Source: Segatella cerevisiae (GTDB taxonomy: Bacteria > Bacteroidota > Bacteroidia > Bacteroidales > Bacteroidaceae). Taken from it: DNA of 32,087 bases. The DNA is taken from assembly GCF_024054555.1 (NCBI RefSeq), contig NZ_JAMXLY010000043.1, positions 1-32,087 on the forward strand, read 5' to 3'. Positions 7,763 through 16,560 of this stretch are shown piece after piece. A program made the position numbers and the translations under genes. The notes under the pieces are model-generated. The model searched no databases, was not told the DNA's origin, and was given only the letters and a program-made list of their open reading frames with translations. Within the stretch, counting starts at the first letter, position 1. Each line of letters begins with the position of its first letter.

Positions 7763-10700
7763 TTAAAACGCAAGATTTATACCGAATGATACTGTTCTCG
7801 ACAGGGGATATCCATAATTATAGCCACTTGCCAAAGTCTGTTGAATTTCAGGATCACCGCCCTTCCAATTCGTTATGGTGAACAGATTCTTGCAGGCCAT
7901 ATAGACCCGGAGAGAAGAGATTCTCAGATTCTTCACCCATGGCTGTGTGAAAGAATAAGACAGCGTCAAGTCGGAGAGGCGCACGAAACCATATCCTTGA
8001 ACAGGTGTATAGTTACCATTGGTATAATTAACGCTAGGATATTTGTTGCTCGGATTCTCAGGTGTCCACCAACCGTGATTCAGGTTGTTGTCACCTGCGA
8101 CATCTGATGCCGTACGGTAAGCATAGATATTAGTGCTCCTGCCATATCCATTTCCTCCGAAAATACCTGTGAAGAGGAAATAGAGTTGCAGGTTCTTGTA
8201 TGTCAAGGTGTTGCCAAGGCTCATTTTGAAATTCGGAACAGTATAGCCCAGTATCTTACGGTCCTTGGAAGTGATCTTCCCGTCACCGTCTATGTCCTCG
8301 AATTTGACATCACCGGGCTTGGCACCGTTAGCGTCTGCATAAGCCTTGTCTGCGGCAGCTACCTCCAGATTGCCGTTGGCATCATAGGCAGGCTTGCCGT
8401 TGGCATCGTAGGCACACTGAACGATGCCGATGTTCTTATAACCATAGATGACACCCAGTGATTTGTTCAGGAACAGATTATTGGTAATATCATCTTTGCC
8501 GTCACCATAGAGAGACTTCAGCTTATTCCTGTTCAAAGAATAGATCAACTGGGATTCCCACTGGAAATTCTTGGTCTCGATATTCTTTGTATTGAGAGTA
8601 AACTCAACTCCAAAGTTGTTGATCTGTCCCATTGTAGCGTTCATGCTCGTCTGTCCATTGATGATGACAGGAATGGAACGTTTGAAGATCTGGTCAGTCG
8701 TCTTTGAGAAATAACCATCGAAACTAAGATTGATACGATCTTTCAGCAAGCCCAGTTCGAAGCCGTAGTTGACTGATTGGGTCTTCTCCCATGCCAGTTC
8801 ATCATTGCCGAGAGCTGTAATTCTCTGAGCCCAACTTGCCTTGGAAGTATTGCCGAAAGGATAACTGTATCCTCCTGCCGGTCCGAGAGTAATCTGGGAC
8901 AGAGTCTCATAAGGGCTGAGGGTCTGGTTACCGTTCTTACCCCAGGATAGTTTCAGTTTCAGATAGGATATCGGTGTAACTTTCTTCAGGAAAGGTTCAT
9001 TCGAGGCGGTCCATGCCAAGCCTACTGCGGGGAAGACACCCCATTTGTTATCAGATCCAAAGACAGACGAGCCGTCACGGCGTACTGACAAGTCCAGATG
9101 ATAGGTATCCTTGTAGGAATAGTTCAGACGTGCCAGATAACCGACATCGTTATGCTTGGTATAATCAAGATGTTCAATCTTCTGGGTAGCAGCATAATTC
9201 AAGCCCCAATAGCTCAGAGTGGTATTCCCCAGAGCTGTAAAGTCAGAACCGGAGAAATAGCGGTAGTCATAGGTCTTTGAATCTCTAGTATACACCAGTG
9301 TCAAATCAACGAAATGCTGGCCAAATTCATGCGTGTAGTCCAAGATGTTGTCCCATACCCAGTAGACGTTCTTGGTCCGGGCAGTATAGCCGTTGGCCTT
9401 GGAGAGATAATTGGCAATAGTTGACGGAGAATAGCGGTCTTCACTGTCACCTTCTTGGACATAATACCCTTCATGGGTAAAGAAGTCACGGTTGACATGG
9501 CCTAAGGAATAAGTACCGTTCATCCTGAAAGACAGGCCGTCTAACCAAGGACATTTCAACAGCAGATGTCCCCGAAGGTCCATCGTATTGTATGTATCGG
9601 CATCATCATCTATAGTACCGCTTTTAACATCCCATAGGGGATTCGTCCTGTATATACCCTCATTCACAGGATACTTTTCTATACCTGCTCCATTGGGGCG
9701 TTCTGCCTGACCATAAGGACTCAGTCTGACGGCCTCATAAAGATTATAATTTGTCGGACCTGAATAGTCATTATAGGTATAGGCAGCTTCCGTGCCTATC
9801 TGCAGCCAGTTTGTAATGTCACTCTGCAAGTGCATGTTCAGGGATGTACGGGAATAGTCATCACCGATAACGACTCCGGACTGATCGACATAGGAACCCG
9901 AAAAGAAATAATTGACATTCTTCGAGGCCCCCGAGACGGAAGCGTTATAGTTTTTCGTCATACCCGTTCTCGTCACATAATCAAACCAGTCAATGGTCTT
10001 CCCGGCTTTGTAATTGTTGTATTCAAAGGATTTCATCCATGTCGGGTCAGCATCCTCGGCAAGACCGCTTAATAGATTACCTTTCTTGACATAGTCGGCA
10101 GGACTCAGAACGTCAGGTTTGCAAGTTGGTCCGGACAAGTCCCAAGAAGTATTGAAACTGATTCTCGGCTTGCCCTCTGCGCCTTTCTTTGTGGTGACCA
10201 TCACTACACCGTTTGCAGCCTGAGAGCCGTAGGCAGCAAGAGAAGTGGCATCTTTCAGGACGCTCATGCTCTCGATGATATTGGGGTCAATATCACGAAG
10301 ATTTCCCATAAATATCACACCGTCCAATACGACAAGAGGATCTGAGCTGCCATTGATGGACTTCTGCCCCCTGACCTGCATGGAAGGTGCCTGGCCGGCA
10401 CCTTGTTGCTGAGATACTGTAATACCACTGGCAGTACCCCGGAGGTTATCCATGGCATTCGTTTTCGGCGTCAGTGAGATAGGAGAGTTGGCGACATCGA
10501 CCGTCGAAACAGAACCGGTAAAGTTCTTGCGCTTGACAGTACCGTATCCCACGACAACAACTTCATTCAGGGTTTTGTTGTCGGGCGTCAAATGGAGTTT
10601 TATAGGATTCTCTTCGGCCTTGACAGTCTGCGGCTTATAACCAATATAAGTAATGGAAAGGCTTGTTCCGGCAGGGACATCGATTGAATATTTTCCATCA

Positions 10701-10918
10701 ATGTCTGTTACTGCGCCCTTAGTAGAACCTATAGCCTTCACGGTAGCTCCGATGATGGGTTCTCCCTTCTCATCGAGTACATAACCCGTTATGGGTTTTG
10801 CTTGCTGTTCAAGTTGTGGCGTCACTGACGCCCGAATTCCGCAATACCCGGAAGAACTTGTCAGTAAGGCAAATAATCCTAAGAACAGGATTTTTAAGTT
10901 AGCATCTTTCGTGAACAT
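7763..10918 (-). CDS. SusC-type TonB-dependent outer-membrane transporter (minus-strand pair)
   Basis: A 1051-residue SusC/RagA-family porin. Order of parts: signal peptide (about 1-30, ending near GYCGIRAS), carboxypeptidase-regulatory-like domain (about 42-112), TonB-box region LNEVVVVGYG, plug with VLKDATSLAAYGSQAANGVV, then a beta-barrel ending VSFGINLAF. The plug and barrel differ strongly from those of the other two SusC proteins, but the first roughly 120 residues, and especially the signal peptide and the bases just upstream of the start, are closely alike. The only start is ATG 10918, which corresponds to ATG 270 in copy 1; the second ATG of copy 1 is ACG here. It probably forms a two-gene operon with the SusD 17 bases downstream. 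The transported ligand cannot be told from sequence. Confidence 0.96.
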   Translation of the reverse strand: MFTKDANLKILFLGLFALLTSSSGYCGIRASVTPQLEQQAKPITGYVLDEKGEPIIGATVKAIGSTKGAVTDIDGKYSIDVPAGTSLSITYIGYKPQTVKAEENPIKLHLTPDNKTLNEVVVVGYGTVKRKNFTGSVSTVDVANSPISLTPKTNAMDNLRGTASGITVSQQQGAGQAPSMQVRGQKSINGSSDPLVVLDGVIFMGNLRDIDPNIIESMSVLKDATSLAAYGSQAANGVVMVTTKKGAEGKPRISFNTSWDLSGPTCKPDVLSPADYVKKGNLLSGLAEDADPTWMKSFEYNNYKAGKTIDWFDYVTRTGMTKNYNASVSGASKNVNYFFSGSYVDQSGVVIGDDYSRTSLNMHLQSDITNWLQIGTEAAYTYNDYSGPTNYNLYEAVRLSPYGQAERPNGAGIEKYPVNEGIYRTNPLWDVKSGTIDDDADTYNTMDLRGHLLLKCPWLDGLSFRMNGTYSLGHVNRDFFTHEGYYVQEGDSEDRYSPSTIANYLSKANGYTARTKNVYWVWDNILDYTHEFGQHFVDLTLVYTRDSKTYDYRYFSGSDFTALGNTTLSYWGLNYAATQKIEHLDYTKHNDVGYLARLNYSYKDTYHLDLSVRRDGSSVFGSDNKWGVFPAVGLAWTASNEPFLKKVTPISYLKLKLSWGKNGNQTLSPYETLSQITLGPAGGYSYPFGNTSKASWAQRITALGNDELAWEKTQSVNYGFELGLLKDRINLSFDGYFSKTTDQIFKRSIPVIINGQTSMNATMGQINNFGVEFTLNTKNIETKNFQWESQLIYSLNRNKLKSLYGDGKDDITNNLFLNKSLGVIYGYKNIGIVQCAYDANGKPAYDANGNLEVAAADKAYADANGAKPGDVKFEDIDGDGKITSKDRKILGYTVPNFKMSLGNTLTYKNLQLYFLFTGIFGGNGYGRSTNIYAYRTASDVAGDNNLNHGWWTPENPSNKYPSVNYTNGNYTPVQGYGFVRLSDLTLSYSFTQPWVKNLRISSLRVYMACKNLFTITNWKGGDPEIQQTLASGYNYGYPLSRTVSFGINLAF

Positions 10919-10926
10919 ACTTTTAA

Positions 10927-10944
10927 TTTAAATCATTGAATAAA
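10927..10944 (-). repeat. susC leader box, copy on minus strand
   Basis: On the minus strand this reads TTTATTCAATGATTTAAA, identical to 248-265 and 13252-13269 but inverted relative to both. The match with the 13252 copy extends three bases further upstream (ATA), and similarity continues downstream through the signal-peptide codons, so the two divergent susC starts form an inverted repeat around the spacer and GH16. Confidence 0.7.
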
Positions 10945-11303
10945 TATCAGTTTTTAGTAAATATCATTGGTAGTACATGTATAAACACAAGAGTATCTTG
11001 ACTGTTATAATAACTATATTTTTCTTGAGGATATCGATAGGCCACGCTAGAAGAAAGTTGCCAATTCTTTATTTCCTTGATTCCATAGAACGAAATCTTC
11101 AGGTTCTTTCATATAAATGCAACTCCTTCTAATAACTTTCTTTTTATGTTGTTAAAAAACATAACTGTTTTATTCAACTCCTTTGATTTTTGAACTATTT
11201 TTTTGATAAAAGAAGTATCGTATAAAGGAAACCTAAATATGATATATCTATAATCCATCATGATTTTATAACGTATAAAAAGAAATTAGCCGATTTCATT
11301 TTG

Positions 11304-11311
11304 CAAAGGTG
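11304..11311 (-). promoter_or_regulatory. possible -7 promoter element for the minus-strand susC
   Basis: On the minus strand this reads CACCTTTG followed by CAAAA, one base away from the consensus TAnnTTTG. If used, transcription would start near 11297 and leave an unusually long leader of about 380 bases before the susC start. It could instead belong to a lost gene. Confidence 0.3.
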
Positions 11312-12230
11312 TATAATATTAGCCTAAATCAATAAATAATATATTATATTTAAATTATATTATAAATATTTTTACTTTATAACACTTGCTTTCTAGAACC
11401 ACACATTATATATAAATTCGATTAATATGGTTTCCCTGTTGAAATTCATTTAGTGAAAGTATTTTTCGCCTAATGGGCCTATTATCAATGTATCTGGAGT
11501 GAATTCTACGAAATCTAAAAAGGGTAATTTGAGCGTCAATTGTTCTTCAAACTTTAATGTGTTAATGTGTTGTCTTTTTGGAAAGGCTCAGCAGTCAGCT
11601 ATTCTTTCAAGTTAATTTACGATAAAATTGCCACAGCACCGATAGCAGGACAGTTCCGTGTGTAATGCTTTTAAAGCAGAAGTATGTACTAGGCGTATTA
11701 AGGGTATTATAACAAAGAAAGTGCCTTTAGCCTTATGCTAAACATTGTCTTTACAAGAGTTTTAATGGAAGAATACATTCTGAGCTGGAACGATAGAAGA
11801 AAAGACAGAAAAATAGAGTCAGGAAAGAACCTAAGCATTAAAAAATTGGAGTATCTGCGTCTGATAAGAGATTCTTAAAGTATCCTTGAATGACTGATTC
11901 CAGAGACAATGTATTGAAGTATCTGAAGTCATGAAACCTCTCAGACCTGATCAAAGTAGTCTAATATTGGCCATAGACATAAGCTATCAGATTATTATCC
12001 TGACATACAAGAGGAAGAATTTATGTTGTAAATATAGTTTTCGATGTAGATAATTGTGAAGCTGGTATAGTCTTGAATCGTCAAAAAATGTTTCAAACCT
12101 TCTCTTGGCGGAGAGAGAGAATATGCAAGTTTTCTACCCTAATCTATCATAAAACTCATATAAATAAATTTTTTCATAATTTGTTCTATCAATATAATGA
12201 TTTGTTTATTTACTTACTGTTAATATTATT

Positions 12231-12238
12231 GATATTTG
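12231..12238 (+). promoter_or_regulatory. possible -7 promoter element for the GH16-led operon
   Basis: GATATTTG followed by CAAAA is one base off the consensus TAnnTTTG. A TTTG at 12201-12204 is 26 bases upstream, further than the usual 19-21, so an activator may be needed. A start near 12246 would give a leader of about 47 bases to the GH16 ATG. Confidence 0.3.
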
Positions 12239-12292
12239 CAAAATACGGTTAAACCTACATTTATTTCTCCTAAATATATTAATTAACTTATC

Positions 12293-13249
12293 ATGAGATA
12301 TAGCTCATTACTTCTGATTTTCTTATGCGCAAATTCTTTTCCGGTCAATAATCATGCCGCAGAGATAGCAAAGGATAGAATAGGACAAGTTAAGGTTCTT
12401 TCCCAACCTGACAAGAGGGCCCCAGAGAGGCATCTTGATGGCATGACTCTTGTATGGAGTGACGAGTTCAATGGAACTGGTCGACCGGATACCACCAAAT
12501 GGCAATTTGAGACTGGCTTCTGTCGCAATCATGAAGATCAGTGGTATCAAGAGAATAATGCCTATCTTGACGGTAAAGGTGCTCTCGTCATTGAAGGACG
12601 TAAGGAGCGGGTCTTGAACCCTGCATACCAGTCTGGAAGCACAGACTGGAGAGCAACTCGCCAATATGCTGAATATACGAGCGCCTCCATGCAGAGTAAA
12701 TACATATATAAATATGGTAAGGTCGTCGTAAGAGCAAAAGTGCCGGTTGCAAGTGGTTCATGGCCTGCTATATGGCAAGTGGGCAATACTTGGGAATGGC
12801 CGTTGGGAGGAGAGATAGATATGATGGAATATTATCCTTTCGAAGGAAAGCCCGCCATACATGCGAATTTTTGTTGGAGTTCAAACGAGAAATGGTCAAG
12901 CAATTGGAAATCAGTAGCTAAACCTCTTTCGTATTTTACAGATAAGGACAAGGACTGGATAGATAAGTATCATATATGGACACTTGATTGGAACGAGGAC
13001 AGTTTGAAAATTTCATTAGACGGAGAACTTCTCAATGAGATCAGCACGACTAAAACGGTTAATGGGAATGGCGGCGGGGCTGCGGGAGGCCATCAGAATC
13101 CGTTCAGTAATGAGATCAGCAGTTTCGGTGACTTGATTTGGCTGAATCTCGCTTTGGGAGGAGATAATGGAGGCAAAATCGATGACAGTGCTTTCCCTAT
13201 TAAATATTATATTGATTATGTACGCGTCTACCAATATACTAAGAACTAA
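12293..13249 (+). CDS. GH16 family endo-glycanase (laminarinase / endo-beta-1,3-galactanase type)
   Basis: This secreted retaining endo-hydrolase cuts a beta-linked backbone. The 318-residue product has a signal sequence (about 1-23; LCANS could be a weak lipobox but is atypical), a conserved start LVWSDEFNG, the aromatic substrate-binding stretch SWPAIWQVG, and the catalytic motif EIDMME with Glu174 as nucleophile, Asp176 as helper and Glu179 as acid/base. The spacing with the extra Met is that of the beta-bulge GH16 type, which includes laminarinases and endo-beta-1,3-galactanases. It ends YYIDYVRVYQY, the normal GH16 finish. It is the first gene of the plus-strand operon, and its stop codon touches the susC leader box. 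Because a GH43_24 relic, GH105 and GH2 follow, an endo-beta-1,3-galactanase acting on arabinogalactan is the preferred reading; beta-1,3-glucanase is the alternative. Confidence 0.93.
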   Translation: MRYSSLLLIFLCANSFPVNNHAAEIAKDRIGQVKVLSQPDKRAPERHLDGMTLVWSDEFNGTGRPDTTKWQFETGFCRNHEDQWYQENNAYLDGKGALVIEGRKERVLNPAYQSGSTDWRATRQYAEYTSASMQSKYIYKYGKVVVRAKVPVASGSWPAIWQVGNTWEWPLGGEIDMMEYYPFEGKPAIHANFCWSSNEKWSSNWKSVAKPLSYFTDKDKDWIDKYHIWTLDWNEDSLKISLDGELLNEISTTKTVNGNGGGAAGGHQNPFSNEISSFGDLIWLNLALGGDNGGKIDDSAFPIKYYIDYVRVYQYTKN

Positions 13250-13251
13250 TA

Positions 13252-13269
13252 TTTATTCAATGATTTAAA
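13252..13269 (+). repeat. susC leader box, copy 2
   Basis: TTTATTCAATGATTTAAA, identical to 248-265 and, inverted, to 10927-10944. It begins three bases after the GH16 stop codon, so here it sits inside an operon rather than behind a promoter. This argues for a role in translation, mRNA processing or recombination rather than as an operator. Confidence 0.7.
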
Positions 13270-13282
13270 CAAAAATAAGTTC

Positions 13283-16200
13283 ATGAAAAATGCTAACTTA
13301 AAAATCTTCTTCTTGGGAGTATTTGCCTTACTGACAAGTTCTGCCGGGTATTGTGGAATTCGGGCGTCTGAATCGACTCGAATTGAGCAGCAGACAAGAA
13401 TGATCAATGGAGTCGTAGTGGATGAGAAAGGTGATCCTGTCATCGGCGCTACGGTGAGGGCCTTGGGTTCTACAGAACAGGCTGTGACAGACCTTGACGG
13501 AAAGTTCTCAATCAATGCCCCAACCGGAACCAGTCTGTCGATTTCCTATATCGGATATAAGACACAGGTCTATAAGGCTGAGAGCAACTCGGTAAAGATA
13601 CATTTGGCTGAGGATAACAAAACCCTGAATGAAGTCGTTGTAGTCGGTTTCGGCACCCAGAAGAAAAGTGATCTGACAGGTGCCGTGAGCGTGGTTACGG
13701 GTAAGGACCTTGCCAACGCCCCTGTGACTAATGCCACTCAGGCTCTGCAGGGGATGGTTCCCGGACTGCAGATTACACAAAGCAATGGTAGTTTGGAAGA
13801 CAACCCCAGTGTTAATGTCAGAGGTACAACTACCATCGGACAGGGTACGAGCGGCTCGCCTCTTGTCTTGATTGACGGGATGGAGGGTAATCTGAATACG
13901 ATCAATCCACAGGATATTGAATCAATCTCCGTGCTGAAGGATGCAGCTGCATCATCCATTTACGGATCCCGTGCACCTTTCGGAGTCATCTTGGTCACGA
14001 CAAAGAGCGGCAGCAAGAACGGTAAAGTACAAATCAACTATAACAACAGCTTCCGGTGGGGAAAGCCTATCAATATGAAACACATGATGAATTCCGTCGA
14101 TTTCGCCAGTTGGATGAACGATACCTTTACCAATGGCGGAGACGGTTTGTATTTTTCAGACGACAGGATGAAGAATATAGTTGATTATGCCAATGCCAAG
14201 CCCATCGGTCCCGGAACCCGCCAAACCCCTGACGGGCGGACGCTCTATGGCATATCTTCTGACAACGGTTCAACGTGGGCGGACGGTTTTGCCAACGGTA
14301 TAGACGATGTGGACTGGTACGATGTGGTCTATAAGAACACGACATTTTCGCAGTCCCATAATTTCAGTGCCAATGGCGGAAGCAATCAGCTGAACTTCTA
14401 TACTTCATTCAATTACCTTGACCAGGGCGGCCTGATGAATCTGGGCCAGGAAGGACTGAAGCGCTATAATGCCACTGCCAAGATCAACGCCGTGCTGACT
14501 AAATGGCTGACGATGAACTACTCCATGCGCTTTGACCGTGAAGACTATAAGCGTCCTTCAGCTTTGACAACCACCCTTTATAGTGACATGACCCGTGATG
14601 GCTGGCCTATACTGCCGTTGTATGACCGCAACGGTTTCTATTATTCTTCGCCTTCCCCTGCACTTGGACTTGCCACCGGCGGTGTGGACAAAACCCAGAC
14701 GGACAATATCTACCATCAAATAGGATTCACCATCGAACCGATTAAGAATTGGGTTACACATATCATCTTCAACTATCATATCAACTCCCAGAACAGGCAT
14801 TGGGACAGCCAGCAGACCTTCAACCACGACGTCAACGGCCAGCCTGTGATATACGGTACGAGTTCCAATGTGCATGAGGGCTATTATAAAGAGAATTACT
14901 ATAATTTCCAGGCGTATTCTGAATATACCAAGTCATTACTGGAGAAGCACCATTTCCATATCATGGGCGGTTTCCAGGCAGAGGATCTAAGGCAGACCCA
15001 GTTTGGACTTCAAACATATGGCATCCTGATTCCCGGCAAACCTGAAATAGACATTACAAGTGGTCTAGGATACGATGGAACTATAGTTATGCCTGCCACG
15101 AACGGTTCACGCAATGAGTGGACTACGGCAGGTTTCTTCGGCCGTTTCAACTATGATTACGACAGCAGATATCTTCTGGAGGTCAATCTGCGTGATGACG
15201 GAACCTCACGCTTCCGCCCCGGGCATCAGTGGAAACTGTTCCCTTCCGTATCCGTGGGCTGGAATATGGCACAGGAGAAATTCTTCCAGCCCCTGAACAA
15301 TGTCGTCAACCTGTTGAAAGTCCGTGCTTCTTACGGATCTCTGGGGAATCAGAATACCAACAACTGGTACCAGACCTATCAGACCATGTCCGTCAGTTCT
15401 GCAGCCGGCGATTGGCTGCAGAATAGTGTCAAGCCCAATGTTGCCAGCGCCCCGGGACTTGTGTCCGAATCCCTGACCTGGGAGACGATCCAGAGCTATA
15501 ATCTGGGTCTGGACTGGGGACTCTTCAATAACCGGCTGACGGGGTCTTTTGATTACTATGTCCGCAATACGAAGAACATGGTCGGCAATGCGCCTGAACT
15601 CCCGTCCATCTTGGGGACGGCCGTTCCGGTAACCAATAACACGGACTTGAGGACCTTGGGCTGGGAATTGGCGATCGGCTGGAGAGACAACTTGGCGAAC
15701 GGGTTGAACTACAGCGTCAATTTCAATATCTCGGATGCCCGCTCCAAGATCACCCGTTATCCGAACAACCCCACCCAGTCACTTTCTACTTATATCGAAG
15801 GACGCTATATCAATGAGATCTGGGGATACAAGACGGTCGGGATAGCCAAGACGCAGGAGGAAATGGACAATCATTTGGCCACAATGAAGAACGGCGGCCA
15901 GGACGCCCTGGGCAATAACTGGGGCGCAGGCGATGTGATGTATGCTGACCTGAACGGTGACGGGAAAATCTCATCGGGTTCCAACACGTTGAAGGATCAC
16001 GGTGATTTGGAACTGATCGGCAACAGCACGCCCAGATACCTGTTCGGTCTGGACATGAATGCCAGTTGGAAAGGGTTCGACCTCCGTGTTTTCTTGCAGG
16101 GCGTGATGAAGAGGGACTGCTGGGTAGGCGGTACTTATCTCTTCGGCACTACTGGCCAAGGCCAATGGTGGTCTACGGGCATATCCAAAGTGCAGGATTA

Positions 16201-16549
16201 TTTCCGCGACGCTGATACATGGTCCGTTAAGAACGGCTATGAAGCAGAAAATACGGATGCCTATCTGCCCCGTCCTCTATATAGTGATAAAAACCTGCAA
16301 ACCCAAACCCGCTATTTGCAGAATGCGGCATATATCCGCCTTAAGAATTTGCAGATCGGCTATACCGTTCCTTTGTCTGTCGTATCCCGTTTTGGGATCA
16401 CCAATCTGAGGGTCTTCTTCTCCGGTGAAAACCTTCTTACGGGTACAAAACTGGCCAAGCAGTTTGACCCTGAGACTGTCTTCTCCAATAATGGGAATGG
16501 CTATCCATTATCAAAAACTTATTCATTCGGACTTAGCGTAACGTTTTAA
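13283..16549 (+). CDS. SusC-type TonB-dependent outer-membrane glycan transporter (copy 2)
   Basis: A 1088-residue SusC/RagA porin with the same architecture as copy 1: signal peptide, carboxypeptidase-regulatory-like domain (VNPxVGATV-type GDPVIGATVRALG), LNEVVVVGFG, plug with VLKDAAASSIYGSRAPFGVI, and a barrel ending YSFGLSVTF. From the codon after the start to the end it aligns with copy 1 without any net insertion or deletion. Differences cluster in a few places, for example FGTTGQGQ here against FGATSGGQ in copy 1. The signal peptide is the exception: it matches the minus-strand SusC (FALLTSS, GYCGIRAS) better than copy 1. The upstream in-frame codon that is ATG in the other two genes is AAG here, so ATG 13283 is the start. 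It is the second gene of the GH16-led operon and likely imports the oligosaccharides made by that enzyme. Confidence 0.97.
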   Translation: MKNANLKIFFLGVFALLTSSAGYCGIRASESTRIEQQTRMINGVVVDEKGDPVIGATVRALGSTEQAVTDLDGKFSINAPTGTSLSISYIGYKTQVYKAESNSVKIHLAEDNKTLNEVVVVGFGTQKKSDLTGAVSVVTGKDLANAPVTNATQALQGMVPGLQITQSNGSLEDNPSVNVRGTTTIGQGTSGSPLVLIDGMEGNLNTINPQDIESISVLKDAAASSIYGSRAPFGVILVTTKSGSKNGKVQINYNNSFRWGKPINMKHMMNSVDFASWMNDTFTNGGDGLYFSDDRMKNIVDYANAKPIGPGTRQTPDGRTLYGISSDNGSTWADGFANGIDDVDWYDVVYKNTTFSQSHNFSANGGSNQLNFYTSFNYLDQGGLMNLGQEGLKRYNATAKINAVLTKWLTMNYSMRFDREDYKRPSALTTTLYSDMTRDGWPILPLYDRNGFYYSSPSPALGLATGGVDKTQTDNIYHQIGFTIEPIKNWVTHIIFNYHINSQNRHWDSQQTFNHDVNGQPVIYGTSSNVHEGYYKENYYNFQAYSEYTKSLLEKHHFHIMGGFQAEDLRQTQFGLQTYGILIPGKPEIDITSGLGYDGTIVMPATNGSRNEWTTAGFFGRFNYDYDSRYLLEVNLRDDGTSRFRPGHQWKLFPSVSVGWNMAQEKFFQPLNNVVNLLKVRASYGSLGNQNTNNWYQTYQTMSVSSAAGDWLQNSVKPNVASAPGLVSESLTWETIQSYNLGLDWGLFNNRLTGSFDYYVRNTKNMVGNAPELPSILGTAVPVTNNTDLRTLGWELAIGWRDNLANGLNYSVNFNISDARSKITRYPNNPTQSLSTYIEGRYINEIWGYKTVGIAKTQEEMDNHLATMKNGGQDALGNNWGAGDVMYADLNGDGKISSGSNTLKDHGDLELIGNSTPRYLFGLDMNASWKGFDLRVFLQGVMKRDCWVGGTYLFGTTGQGQWWSTGISKVQDYFRDADTWSVKNGYEAENTDAYLPRPLYSDKNLQTQTRYLQNAAYIRLKNLQIGYTVPLSVVSRFGITNLRVFFSGENLLTGTKLAKQFDPETVFSNNGNGYPLSKTYSFGLSVTF

Positions 16550-16560
16550 CAACTAAAGTT

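Larger units (their letters stand above)
10948..12292. other. gene-poor AT-rich spacer upstream of GH16 and the minus-strand susC
   Basis: About 1.35 kb without a credible open reading frame on either strand. It is very AT-rich near 11150-11420. The part from about 11560 to 12110 is richer in codon-like sequence broken by stops, for example a 37-codon frame at 11765-11878 beginning MEEYILSWNDRRKDRK, and may be the decayed remains of a former gene. It holds a possible minus-strand promoter (11304-11311) and a possible plus-strand one (12231-12238). No tRNA, repeat array or insertion-sequence ends were recognised. Confidence 0.6.

Noticed and set aside
11765..11878. 37-codon frame in the spacer as a real small gene.
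   Set aside because: No promoter, no recognisable family and surrounding sequence full of stops; treated as a possible gene relic instead.
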